DNA from: Hericium rajendrae
Taxonomy: Eukaryota > Basidiomycota > Agaricomycetes > Russulales > Hericiaceae
DNA: 64,000 nucleotides
Assembly: GCA_033439255.1 (NCBI GenBank)
Contig: CM065886.1
Location: 620,001-684,000, forward strand
Direction: 5' to 3'
Shown: positions 42,180 through 53,000 of the stretch, one piece after another
Layout of the letters: every line of letters begins with the position of its first letter
How positions within the stretch are numbered: position 1 is the first letter of the stretch
Notes under the pieces: generated by a model
What the model was told of the DNA's origin: nothing
What the model saw: only the letters and a program-made list of their open reading frames with translations
Databases searched by the model: none
Made by a program: the position numbers and the translations under genes

Positions 42180-42572
42180 TCAGATGGTACCATGCGCGGT
42201 GGATACTTTCCGGAGGAGGGCAGTGGCAGCTCGTCGGTCGGCGGGGAGGAGGGGGTCTACATGGATATTCACGCACTCTCTGGAACGATTGTGAAATCCA
42301 GCGAAGTTGGCTGTTGTGATTTTTCCTGGGATCCAAATGGTAAGTGGATCATGTGTTTCTGGGATTGTCAACCGAGCGGGTTGCTCCAGAGGAGCGTGCC
42401 AAATGAGAATCTTGGGCACTCGGGTAATGGAGTAGATGCCAAGGTCATCGTTGCGGTAAGAGTTCAAGTGTTTCAAGCGCCTGGCGATTCGCGTCATAAT
42501 CTGATTTACGAGAAGAAAGAACACAACGTACAACGCCCATGGATCGTCGCTGGAAGATGGAGGGTCACTCAT
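42180..42572 (-). pseudogene. Truncated GDxVLVE-family copy (N-terminal part)
   Basis: Encodes a hydrophobic start (WALYVVFFLLVNQIMTRIARRL), YRNDDLGIYSITRVPKILIW, IWIPGKIT and VNIHVDPLLPADRRAATALLRKV. It aligns with LIRMPSILVWE, WIVGQVTK and AAIHVRPLTASSFNAARELLRRIGAPQGTLDD in the gene at 45425-46678. It stops where that gene continues, at the junction with the repeat boundary word near 42180, so the 3' exon has been lost. Confidence 0.55.
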
Positions 42573-42685
42573 ATGGGAAGGAATGACGCGGCAGCTAGTA
42601 GTGGTGGTGCTCAGGAAAGAAGGCGATCTTTCAGACGGTCGGATGAATTAAGTAATGTAACGTGACTCTAAGGCAAGGCATGTGA

Positions 42686-43591
42686 TTACAAAACAAGACC
42701 CCGATCTGTTGGATATGTCCGCCCACATTCATGACACGTAGGTCCCCCAAAGAGCCAATGCACATCACTTATGTCCGTCGGGAAGTCGGCCTCTTCGGAC
42801 TCAGCACTGAAATTGAACGTCAGGCTAACAGAGTCTTTGAACTCTCTGTAACTGTGAGCACAATAACCTCCTGCGACTGCGTTATCGGAGTGAAGAGAGA
42901 TGCATCTTGAGAAGGGAGTGACGTTGAAGTCGCGATCAACGTATTTCTGGACACAGTCCACGGTACGCGGTTGATCTTCTTGACCAGGGCGAATGCACGA
43001 TATGCCGACAAGAGTCCAGCACGGGTATGCTACGCATACTCTGTCTGCGGTGAAAAAGTTCATGACGAGCGTTCCCCAGAATTCAGTGAGAGGAAGAGCG
43101 GCTGAGTTCTTTGCGCTGGTGATGACGTCGATATGCGTACGTTTCAGAGGATGATGGAGTCGTGTAATATTGGCTATGGAACCATGGTAGTCGTCTAGAG
43201 CTTGGATGTCGTCTTCTACTACAGGTTGTACGCGTTCGTATCCGAAGGTGGTGCACAGGATGTGGACGACTTGAGCAGCAGCTGCTATGGGGCAGTATAG
43301 ATCCATGTCGCGAGGACGCCAAGCGAGATATCTTGTGGCATGCATCAAGACGAACAAAGCCAATGATCCAGATACCAGTGCGCGAGCCTGGCGAAGTAAA
43401 GCTCGAAAGGCGGAAATGTCATCTACGAAATGACTGATGGCGATGGACCATAGATGTAGGACGAAAGCTTCGACAGCGGCGGTCGTGCGGCGGTCGATCC
43501 CGCGCAAACAGGCGAGTTCTTTGAAAGTAAGGTATCTGAAGACATGAAACCATGAGTCTGTTGACAGAGATGAAAGGGATAGAGCGGGCAT
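42686..43591 (-). CDS. F-box-like protein
   Basis: Single open frame of 301 residues from ATG at 43591. The N-terminus LSTDSWFHVFRYLTFKELACLRGIDRRTTAAVEAF fits an F-box-like helical pattern (LP..ll..il.yL....L......cr). Downstream, ARALVSGSLALFVLMHAT...WRPRDMDLY resembles the nucleotidyltransferase-like region found with F-boxes in mushroom families as I recall them. The end has a CHECGRTYP zinc-binding-like pair. F-box proteins are adaptors in SCF ubiquitin ligases, and this large basidiomycete group has no assigned substrate. No intron is needed. Neighbours on the same strand are fast-evolving unknown genes. Confidence 0.6.
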   Translation of the reverse strand: MPALSLSSLSTDSWFHVFRYLTFKELACLRGIDRRTTAAVEAFVLHLWSIAISHFVDDISAFRALLRQARALVSGSLALFVLMHATRYLAWRPRDMDLYCPIAAAAQVVHILCTTFGYERVQPVVEDDIQALDDYHGSIANITRLHHPLKRTHIDVITSAKNSAALPLTEFWGTLVMNFFTADRVCVAYPCWTLVGISCIRPGQEDQPRTVDCVQKYVDRDFNVTPFSRCISLHSDNAVAGGYCAHSYREFKDSVSLTFNFSAESEEADFPTDISDVHWLFGGPTCHECGRTYPTDRGLVL

Positions 43592-43997
43592 AGCGAAGTG
43601 GATCAAGACCAGAAGTCACCGAAGGCAAGGGTAATCTTGTACGGCGAGGTATGGAGGATGAATGGAAGGGTGTTGATTGGAAGATGGTGGGCGAGTTGAT
43701 TCAGAGAAGTTGGCGGATGAAATTTGCACGCTGGTGGGCAAGTTTATGAAAAGCTGTTGAGGGTTGATAGTCGTCAGGCTCATTCCTATAAATAATGCTT
43801 AAATGTTGGTAGAATACAAACATACTCGTGAATTATATCCTGGGTGAATGCCGGAAAGGAACAGGCTGGAAAAATAGGTAGAAGCGGCGAACGATAGAAG
43901 ATAGAAAGTGAAGAGGCGGAGATGGGACGATGGAGGGGAGAAGTAAGGTGTCGTCTTTAAGTACATAAGGATGTTCAACAAGGCATATGAACACGTG
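43592..43997. other. Intergenic
   Basis: No supported gene. Presumably the promoter region of the F-box gene (minus strand) and the 3' region of the next minus-strand gene. Confidence 0.4.
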
Positions 43998-44522
43998 CTA
44001 CAAAGATGGCTGCCAGTTTGTCAAAAATCTTTGGAATTCACGTTCGCCGAATACGTCCGAAACGTGGATGCCACCTTGATGGTACCACCAGACCGTGCGG
44101 AGAAAATCTTCCATGTCTATCTCATCGTCGGGACTCCATCGACCACCTGTTGGTCCATCTTTAAACACTATGACCGGACCTTTGATGAAGGGCATGCCGT
44201 GTTTTCTGAGCGAAGACGCGATGGGATTGTGAGGGAGATGTGAGCGGTGATCAGGATGAGCGGCGAGGATGGTGTAGTACCAGTCGATAACGTCGGTTTG
44301 ATGAGAGTAGACCTTGGCTAATTGGAGGTGTGGTGCTTGGCCCAACAGGTGACAGACGTCTTCCTCGAAGAGGTGACCTGATTGATCAAAGCGTATGTGG
44401 CAGGGTTCCACATACGTTTGTAAGGTGTCTTTGCTGGTTAAAGGCTCTTCGTCGGAGACTTTCGGCTGGATAAGAAGGGCATTCATACGATGAGAGCGAT
44501 CAATTTTGGAAAAGACGGCCAT
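43998..44522 (-). CDS. Hypothetical protein (174 residues)
   Basis: From ATG at 44522 (MAVFSKIDRSHRMNALLIQP) the frame is open to 43998. The protein is rich in His and Trp (YSHQTDVIDWYYTILAAHPDHRSHLPHN, GPTGGRWSPDDEIDMEDFLRTVWW) and looks like one compact domain, but I do not recognise it. An in-frame extension upstream to 44582 follows a TTTTCAG acceptor, so it may be the 3' exon of the gene at 44701-45125. Confidence 0.45.
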   Translation of the reverse strand: MAVFSKIDRSHRMNALLIQPKVSDEEPLTSKDTLQTYVEPCHIRFDQSGHLFEEDVCHLLGQAPHLQLAKVYSHQTDVIDWYYTILAAHPDHRSHLPHNPIASSLRKHGMPFIKGPVIVFKDGPTGGRWSPDDEIDMEDFLRTVWWYHQGGIHVSDVFGEREFQRFLTNWQPSL

Positions 44523-44700
44523 TGTGATTATGGGAAGGGCTGACGCGCAAAGTTCAGGAAGGTAGTTGCTAGATTTTAAATCGGACTGAAAATACAAATA
44601 GAAATTTAAAGTAATTACTGCTTTAACGGAAAGTGTGGCTCTGGTTGCGCATGAATCTATACACAAGTCAGATAAAACGTTGTACAGGGAGCAAAGAAAC

Positions 44701-45125
44701 TTACTTGTCTACCGCTTTCCAAGCGTCGGTGTCTTCTTTGGATCTCATGTTGATCAATCGATCGCTATGGATAGCGCGCCGAAATACGATGAGTTCGCCG
44801 TGCCATTGACGATTAGCAGAGTATCGGCGAATGCACCGAGACATGGGTATGCGGCCTTGATGGTAGCGATAATATATGACAAATGGGTGGCGATGACCGC
44901 TTCTGCCCTTGATGTTGACCTCGTATTTGTGCAAAGTGCAAGAAGACTGGAACCACATATCGCAGAAAGGAATAGTGATTTCTCCGTCCACTGCGGAATG
45001 GATAGCGTCGACAAATATCCATTTGAAATCTCTTTCTCTGCCCGCATATAGCGCTCGAACGTTGCACTTATCGAAAGGTAAGTAACTTGAAAGATAAAAT
45101 GAGGAAAGCATACCTTGGTGGGCAT
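44701..45125 (-). CDS. Hypothetical protein, two exons
   Basis: ATGCCCACCAAG (45114-45125), then a 47-bp GTATGC...TAAG intron, then 45066-44701. It gives 125 residues: CNVRALYAGRERDFKWIFVDA, then a His/Cys-rich middle, then WHGELIVFRRAIHSDRLINM. The stop TAA lies within a GTAAGT-like donor, so the gene could instead splice into the frame at 43998-44582. No known domain. It is co-oriented with the F-box gene and the GDxVLVE gene. Confidence 0.45.
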
Positions 45126-45424
45126 GATGAGGGATTGCGGAAACTCCTCGCGAGAAAGACGAAATGCATCTTTTAGAGGATCAGCGCAAAGCGGAAGGTA
45201 TGGTTTCGGTTCGGATGCACTGTCCTTAAGAGCGCGCGATCCGCGGATGCGGCAAGTTTCCCTTGGATCCGCCTAGATTATCATCGGGAGGTTATCAGGA
45301 CGTGAGATGACTGAGCCAGTCTGGGAATGCGGCGAGAATGAGGGAGGAAGTCGAAAGTGAAATAAATCTTCACAGATATAAGCAGAAAATTTCATTCGAA
45401 AAAATGATCGTAAATTATTTAAAA
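45126..45424. other. Intergenic
   Basis: Short spacer between two minus-strand genes; nothing recognisable. Confidence 0.4.
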
Positions 45425-46678
45425 TTACATAGTTCCAGAGAATGCGCGAATGTCTTCCATCTCTGGCTTGTCTGCGGGAGTGAACAGGAGGGAAACACTG
45501 TGAAGCTGGAAAAGATAGTTCCACGCGGGGGATAACTTCTGCTTGTCCGCTTTGTTGTCACCTTCTTTCTTAGAATAATTCTTGTCGTATCTGTTGATAG
45601 TTGCTTCGACTAAGACTATGTCCCCATCTTGAAGCATGGAGACATCAAGGCTCGGCATGGGTTTGGTTCCGGTCTTGGAACGAAATTCGAGCCGAGCGTC
45701 GTAGACATTATCGAATTCAACAGCCTGAAGAGTTTTTTTTTAAGACTTATCATAAGCAAAATTGAAGGAAACACTTACGCAAGCGGCACGGTCACCTCGA
45801 CCCTGCTTATTACGGAAGCATGATGCACGGACCTCCCCAGCCATGTCGTCAAGTGTACCCTGCGGAGCACCAATGCGCCGCAACAGTTCGCGTGCGGCGT
45901 TGAAGGATGAGGCTGTCAACGGGCGAACATGTATGGCAGCTTGATTGAAGGGATTACCGTTCCTGTCGAGGAAGAATCGCTTCGTGACTTGGCCGACAAT
46001 CCATGCCATGGCGGGCGTAGATGATAGAGGAGAATATAGGGTGTTGGTGACGGACGTCTTACCGGCGACGACCTTCTCCCAAACAAGGATAGAAGGCATG
46101 CGGATAAGAGAGTAGTTATGCTCTTCGTCGTTGGCATAAGTCAAAAATTTAACAAGTCGACTGTACAAGGCATTAGCGAGTAAATGCAAAACGTAGACGA
46201 GTACATACGAAGCCTGTTTGATGAGAGATGGAAAGTCTTTGACTAATTCGGCTTGGATGGATTCTGAGCTGACGACGGATACAGCCATTTGAGATGCAGC
46301 GGTCTGTTTGGTGCTGCTTTCCTGAGCGCCTACCGGACACGGTCAGTTTGGGATTACGAAACAACGTCAAGACAGGCATACCTTGCTTTGCATGCTCTTC
46401 TTGTGCGCCGGAGACATGGACATCATCACTAACGTCCGTGCTACTGGTGATGGGACTATCAAGTGGTCAGTCCCTTTCAAGGTAATTTTATTGAAACTCA
46501 CGAAGCAGATTTGGGATCATCACTAGGGCGTATAGCGCTGCCTTCTTTATCAAGACTGTAAGATGGTTGAGATAAATGTTAATGGGATGAGAGGAAGTAC
46601 GTGCCGAAGCTTCTTTTCTGACCGAGTGGATCTGATGTCGCTGGCAGGTGCTTCCTTGCGGCGGTTGGACGAGGACAT
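45425..46678 (-). CDS. Complete member of the GDxVLVE family (function unknown)
   Basis: Exons 46678-46623, 46555-46502, 46455-46382, 46329-45779 and 45724-45425 join in frame to 344 residues. All introns except the first are strong (46-54 bp). The first uses a weak GTCAGA donor and is uncertain. A disordered Ser/Lys-rich start is followed by LVKDFPSLIKQASYVLVYVLHLLANALYSRL, LIRMPSILVWE, WIVGQVTKRFF and AAIHVRPLTASSFNAARELLRRIGAPQGTLDDM. The last exon is FDNVYDARLEFRS...MLQDGDIVLVEATINRYD...WNYLFQLHSVSLLF. It is the intact reference for fragments at 34458, 35387 and 42180. The last exon could be an OB-like barrel; that is inference only. Confidence 0.6.
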
Positions 46679-46911
46679 GTTGAACGAGCAAGGAGTCGTA
46701 CAAAAAGTTCCTACAGACAGCGATTTGCTTTCATATACGCACGGAAGGCGGAGACATCGTCAGTTCCGATGTCCTGATCTCCTAGAAACTGATGTCATGG
46801 CTCGATGCAGCAGTATCCGGTTTGAAACAAAGCGGAACCTAGTTACGTAGGTCTCTACGTGGGGCTTTGTTAAATGCGAATTTTTGGTAGAAGAATCCCC
46901 CAATTGTCATT

Positions 46912-48210
46912 ATGTCGTTCATACCTAGTGAGTAGTGTTCATTGTCCTTTTATAAAGCTCATGTTGGATTTTCTAGTGCTCGATAGTTCACAGTTCGTGC
47001 AGGATACAATTCCTGATGGCATGGCCAAGTTTTCTATCGACCCCGTGAACATTCGTTCTGCTGAGGCGAGAAAGAAAGTTCCTCGAATGTATGAAGAGTT
47101 GTTAGACTGGGCATATGTTGCGACGAACCCGGGGGCTGCTGATCTATCAAGGCAGTTTACCTTGCAGCATTTCCCGGTCGCTGGAGAAACCTTCCAGATC
47201 ACAGTTAGTACTCGCGGCGTTGGCTTCTTGGCAGAGCACAACTTACAATCGGTCGGTAACTGGGACGGGTGAGTATTATTTTATATGGCGGAGAATATCA
47301 TACCAATTTTATCTTGATTTCAGTACACTGGCTAATGCCTGTAAGGCCACCACGTCCTTTACTCTTGAACCAGGGTGTTTCCGATCGCAATTCGATGCCA
47401 CGCGGACTGCTATCTTCAATATTAAGAAGCTCATCCATCGCTACACCTATAGTGGTGGACCACAAGTTATTATGGATCCCGAGACAGATGTTCATCACCT
47501 GTTCTTTACGCGCCGGTCGTTCACTAAAGTAAGTATGCATTTGGGTTCACATCAATATTTACTTACAATATCTAGGTTATTGGCATGGATCCAAAACCGC
47601 CCTCGATCCTTACCATGGCAGATGATCCGCACCAACATGCCGCTGCTATTGGAAACCGATGGCGCGTGACGGATCGGATAAGTTTTGGACAGCGTCTGTC
47701 TCAAGGCAACGTTGTTCCGGCTAATCGCTTGATATTTGAGCAAGGCGACTTCATCAGTGTTTTATTCACCTTCGATATTGCCCTCATCAAGCAGAAGGAC
47801 GGGTTATTTTCAACTGTGATTCATCTTTGCCCAGAGCAGGTGGTATTGCTTTGCCCGGCGTCGGAGGTTAACAATGTAAGTACTCATTTAAGTCTCATCG
47901 TTTTCTGCTTTCACGCGCTCTGTAGGTATTTGCCCCTCCGCCTTTGGCGGCCCTTCCCGATCTTCAAGGAGGTGTTCATCTACTTGATACCGCCTTCGTG
48001 ATTGAGGACAATGATATCGAAGAAGATGTTCAGCATGGCCACGGCGCCATTGAAAACATTGAGGCGGGACATGGAATTATTGAAGATGTTGACGTTGGCC
48101 ATGGCCAAGACGAAGGTGATCATCATGCATTTGGAGGCACCGTTGGTTTGCAAGGCGTGGTAGAGGAGTTGACAGAATTTCAGCCAGTCGAGGGTTTGGA
48201 GGTAGACTGA
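46912..48210 (+). CDS. Hypothetical protein, distant relative of the GDxVLVE family
   Basis: Five exons (46912-46927, 46977-47268, 47324-47528, 47576-47875, 47926-48210) with 47-55-bp GT-AG introns give 365 residues and no stop. The exon 3-4 part, IEQGD-type FEQGDFISVLFTFDIALIKQK...VIHLCPEQVVLL, has the same plan as the last exon of the neighbouring minus-strand gene (GD[IF][VI] motif, gap, hydrophobic strand ending VxLL). The C-terminus is a degenerate acidic repeat (EDVQHGHGAIENIEAGHGII). It is divergent from the gene at 45425-46678 with a 233-bp shared upstream region. Start chosen because ATG plus a 16-nt exon keeps frame across a good intron. Confidence 0.6.
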
Positions 48211-48685
48211 GCGGATCGCAGCAGAATGTAACCAGAAGTAAATGATGTCTTGTACCCGATGACGATTGCGCTGTGAATGATTATATTTTGATCCTTGAAT
48301 TGCGCTCAAATTTTGGCCGTGAAGCGATTGAAGCCTTTTGCGACGACTCGCGCTAGGGAAGCGAGCGCCGCATAATAATTTCGCGCATCTATATTGGCAG
48401 GCAAGATTCATGCTGAGTCAATGTGATGACGTGTTCATCGCGGTGGGTCGAGTTCGCTCCGTACTTTGCATTGGGTATGCAACCTACTAGTCTACTGACG
48501 GGCAGATGGTCAACCACCTTCAATTCTTTTTCCTCCTCTCTGTTTCGGTTGTCGTCGTGTTCGTCGTCACTGGCTCTTGTTGACTTCAGTCTTTCCATAA
48601 AGACACAGACTACGATATCTTCAAGCTCATTCTCTTAGGTTCAGACAACTCGTCAGAACGCGCCTCCACGTCAGCCACGTTGAAC
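48211..48685. other. No gene; possible leader of the pseudogene that follows
   Basis: No recognisable ORF. Terminal signals expected of a Helitron 3' end (hairpin then CTRR, here on the minus strand) were searched for by eye and not found convincingly. Confidence 0.3.
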
Positions 48686-49890
48686 ATGTTGCAGTCAGTC
48701 CCGGCCTTCCTCAACATTCATGAGAGTAATCTCGCGCAGCTGGTCGAGCTTGCGCTTGCTCTCGCCAGCAGCGCATTTATCTATTTCGAATTCGGGCGCT
48801 CCAGTGAGTTCACAGCTCTGTATTTAGTGCTTATAATGCCTTATCATGCGTGCGTGCAGAGCGTAAGCCCGTCCTGGACCATAAGTAGTGGGAGACCTTC
48901 GCGGTTGTCGAGAAGATCGCCATCTCTCCAAATACCGCGATGTACGTCACATCCGTATGTGCTAGCAATCCGACCGCTGACCTACCTGCATAGCTTCCGC
49001 TTCGCGCTCCCGCACGCAGAGGACGTGTTCGACCTGCCCATCGGTCAGCACATTTAGAGTATGCGCATCTACACGCCCATTAGCAACGACGACGGGCGCT
49101 TCGACCTGCTCATCAAGGTAATGTATACCGCGTCATGCGCCGCACCTCACTTACCCCCCCGCAGGCGTACGAGAAGGACAACATCTCATATCTCCCTGCT
49201 CAAGCTAGGTGACCACATCCACGTCAAAGGGCCCAAAGGCTAGTTCACGTACTACGACTCGCTGTCGCGCGAGCTCGGAATGATCGCAGGCGGCACCGGC
49301 ATAGTTGCAGATCATCCATGTCGCGCTGAAGATCTCGCTCGTCATGGCTTACAATGCATCTGTTTCAAGAATGAGGAACACGGGATCGCCCTTGCCAATC
49401 ACTGCCAATATGGCTTCGGTGTCGAAATATGGACGCAGAATCTGTGGCGCGCACACCGCGTCGTGGAACAATTGGAGTCGAGGCTCATATGGGTCAACAC
49501 GCATCATCGCAATGACCCAAGGTCACCTTGGTAAGCATACACAGTTACATAGGCGCTTTATCATTGTTTCGGTCGGTACCCTGAGACTGTTTGCAGGGAC
49601 GGAATAAAGAAAAGCGGCATTGTTAGAGAGAATGGGATTGAAGCTCGGCCTCATCTACGCGAACGTGAAGCCAGAGGACATCCTGCTCAAGAACGAGCTC
49701 GATGAGCTCTCCGCAACGCATTCCGGCCGCTTCAAGGTATACTACGTGCTCAACAACCCGGCGGCTGGCTGGATCGACGGCGTTGACCATCACGAAGAAA
49801 CAGATCGCAGCGAACCTGCCGCCATTGGAACGCTATGGCGAAACCGACGGCTCGCAGAGCGTAAGCGCGATAACATGTTAGTCGGACATT
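48686..49890 (+). pseudogene. NADH-cytochrome b5 reductase gene, decayed and chimeric
   Basis: Reads as CBR1 in order: an N-terminal membrane segment (MLQSVPAFLNIHE...LALASSAFIYFEFG), KPVLDHK, VVEKIAISPNTAMY, RFALPHAEDVFDLPIGQHI, the FAD-binding RIYTPISNDDGRFDLLIK, SLLKLGDHIHVKGPKG, the NAD-binding ELGMIAGGTGI, LQIIHVALK, then after an insert KLGLIYANVKPEDILLKNELDEL, YYVLNNPAAGW and PPLERYGETDGSQS. Introns are kept (for example 48804-48859, and one near 49118-49165). In-frame stops (after VLDHK and after IGQHI), a missing segment before RIYTP and frame changes make it non-functional. An ALDH piece (49345-49641) replaces a few codons. It lies antisense and next to the Helitron helicase. Confidence 0.8.
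49345..49641 (+). pseudogene. Aldehyde dehydrogenase gene fragment inserted in the CBR1 pseudogene
   Basis: Encodes CICFKNEEHGIALANHCQYG, VEIWTQNLWRAHRVVEQLE, RLIWVNTHHRNDPRSPW, then a 66-bp intron (49531-49596, GTAAGC...TTTGCAG), then DGIKKSGIVRENGIE. This is the C-terminal part of the ALDH fold; THHRNDP and the SPW-GIKKSG stretch resemble 2-aminomuconate/hydroxymuconate semialdehyde dehydrogenases. The intron is retained, so the piece moved as DNA and not by retrocopying. Both junctions fall inside CBR1 coding sequence. Confidence 0.75.
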
Positions 49891-50077
49891 GCCGGAACCG
49901 GTCGTTGAAAGGCTCTAATGCGCGAGATATGCGGTGAGTCTTGTGCTTGCTTTTTTCTTATTCATAGCTAATTAATTTTGGTCATATTTCATAGCGTATG
50001 GCTTCTAGTACAATAACTATATGAGTGCGAACATAAACTATTCCAAAAGGCATGCGTTAGTGAGTAAATTTCAGTAT
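49891..50077. other. Spacer between chimera and Helitron helicase
   Basis: No gene. A GTAAAT/ATTTAC hairpin at 50064-50081 overlaps the helicase stop codon. Confidence 0.4.
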
Positions 50078-53000
50078 TTACATTGCGGCGTGTGCTGAAG
50101 TGTATCTACACTCAGTATTCCACGCGAGGGCATGTAGGCGTTGAAATTCAGCTCTAAACTCATGAGATAAAGGCTGGGTGATTTTTCCTGGAGGAAACCA
50201 TCTGAGAATGGCGAGTCCACGTAGAGTCTTCACTCGAGACAGCATGACATACAAACTTTGTAGGTCCTTACATCCAGCCAAGTCGACGATCGCGTGATCT
50301 AAAGAGCGTCCCTGGCTCTTGTAATCAGTATATGAGTATGCAGGTAAGAGCGGCATTTGTTGTCTGGTAATTTTGATGACCTTTTTACCATTCGCTTTAT
50401 ATTTCCATCCCTTTGATGCTGGAAAAATGGGCACAACATCTTCATCGAGTCCTTTAAGGTGTAGGCCGCATCCATGGATTTTCACATACACGCACGTCGC
50501 AATCTTGCCTCCTTCTGGAAGTTCCTTGTCTAATATCTGTTGCACAATGCCTTCGCAGCCGTTAACGACGCCATGAGATATATCATTATTTTCCGTTATC
50601 ATGACAGGCATGCCTATGAAAAGAGGAAGTTCCCCTAGTGAGTCTTTCGTGATACTTGATCTGACTTTCCGGAGTTTCTTTCCTAACTCCCCGTCAATGG
50701 GACGCCTTTTTCGCCTGTCAACAGACAAGTAATATCCCAAATGTTGATGACACTCCTCTGCTTTCGCGCTAGCTTTGCTACGATTTACGGCGTCACGGAT
50801 TCGTTTATCTGTTACAATGACAGGTGCATCTCGAAATTCGTCAACCATTTCGGGATTTCGCTGACGCATGACATTCATCAATCTGCTGGTAAGCACCTCA
50901 TAATCTGATCCTTTTCTATGTGTAGTAGATTGATCATTTGTACCTTTTCCCTCTCGAACACGCCCTACCAAGCTAGCATATTCCGGATCGTGTCGCTGTC
51001 TAACGTTAGTCTTCAGTTCCACAACAGTGTTCACTTGTCGCCACAGCAGTGCACCAAACAAGGCGCTTTGTCCAGCGACACTTTGTGCTTGGTTCTTAGA
51101 AATCTTTGCTACAAGATCATACGCAAATAAGCTCTTTGCTAATACAGGACGCAATTGACCGAAATCGCCGGTGAATATTATATTGACACCTCCAAACGGT
51201 ATGTCGCAGGTTTTCGGATCCCATCCCTTGGCCTCGGCAATCCTGGCTGATATTTGGCTCAAAAAAAGGGCCGATACCATGGATATCTCATCTATGACAA
51301 GGTACTTCACATCCTTCCACATTTCTACCAATTCATCAGTCTTTACATTAAAATCAGATTTCGGAAGGTACGTCAAAGCATGAATTGTATATCCTTGAAT
51401 AAGGACAGCAGCTATACCAGTGGGAGCACTTAAAAGTAATTGCTTAGATTTATCTAGTCGGCGAAAAAGTTCTACGATAGTGTTAATGACGTGACTTTTT
51501 CCAGTACCGCCTATACCACTGACGTACATCAACAACTGGTCAGCGCTATCATCTTTTATGTGGTCCGCAACCAAATTGACGGCAAGTTTTTGTTCCGAAT
51601 TATCATGCATGGTCATCTCCGTCATCAAGTCCTGGACAACGCTATCACAAGCAGTATTTCTTTCTTCGCCGTGCGTTTGCGAATTGTTCGGTCCATTCTG
51701 TTCGTCAGCTGACATAAATTTATTGATAGAAACACTGGGTCCGCTGCGTATACCGTCACCATGTACAGGTGATTTGTTTCTTTGGCTTTGCTTGCGAATT
51801 TTGGGCCGGCGATTGCGTTTGTTAGCGGCCATTATCTTTTTTTGCTGACCTAATTGACGACCCGTTGGCTTAGGCATAGGTTCAAGAGGATGTTGAGCAA
51901 ACGCATCTTTATTCACTTTAAAAATTCCGGAGCGCTGCAGTGTATCCAAGGATTGTGTTACTCGTGCGTCTACCATATTGGTCATAGTAGTTTGCAATGT
52001 CGAACTCTCTGCAGATGTTTCTTCTACGGAAATGGTGGGCAATAACGGGAAAGAGTCTAAATCCTGTTGCAAAACCTCGATCTCATCCGTTTGATCATAT
52101 AGTCCCCGACTTTCAGCAGTGTCCGCTCCTTCTAGCAAACTGGCTGCTTCGCCGGCGCGTCGAGCGTTATCATGAGCATTTCGAGCATCTTTACATTCAT
52201 TTTCCGCTGCAATATTGCTCATGACCACCTTCATTTCAGAGTTAAACATAGTCGCATCAAAAGCGGCCAACCATGTATCATGTTGGCCTTTGAGATCATC
52301 AATATTTCGCCAAGGTTTAAAGAGAATCAGCATGACACGTGCCCACCGTTCGCGCTCTTCTTCACTACGATCGGCGCGCGGCATTGATGGCCCGATATAC
52401 AATGGAGTGACTGGAGATCGTTTCAGATAAGTTAAATGTGTATTAAATTGTGGATGTCTTTTATCTGAAAAAGCTGCCCGACTAGCTCGAGCAGACCCAC
52501 GCTGTCGTTTATCCTCCGCAGATGACTTCGCTTTCCACATTTGTTCGCTTTTCACAGTTACCTTTTCCGCAAGAGAAACATACTCCCAAACGCACAGACA
52601 TTCATAATCGTCGCGACTGCTTCTGTACTGATAGTCCATCAAGAGACTAGATCCAGTTATTTGTCCATCTCGTACATTTAATGTTATATTCGGTGAGCAT
52701 GCACCGACACCGTCCAAGCCGTCAGTTTGATCGGCGGCTAATGTATTTATCTCTGCGTCGAGTTCATCTTGCGGACCCTCTTCAACTAAACCATCCCTCT
52801 CGGCATCTATTTCTTCTTCCCTTCTCACAAGCTCTCCCGCTTCCTCGATCACACTCTCAATATCATTACCAGGCATTTCCTCGTCAGAAAAAGCATTACA
52901 TGGGAGTTCACACTCGTCGATGTCAATGCTACTGGCATGTCGCGCTTCACTAGATTTCATAAAACGATCTAACTCTCCGTAATAGAGCGTATGGAACACA

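Noticed and set aside
50064-50081. GTAAAT/ATTTAC hairpin followed by CTAA on the minus strand as the Helitron 3' end
   Set aside because: It overlaps the helicase stop codon, the stem is AT-only, and the spacing to CTRR is too short.
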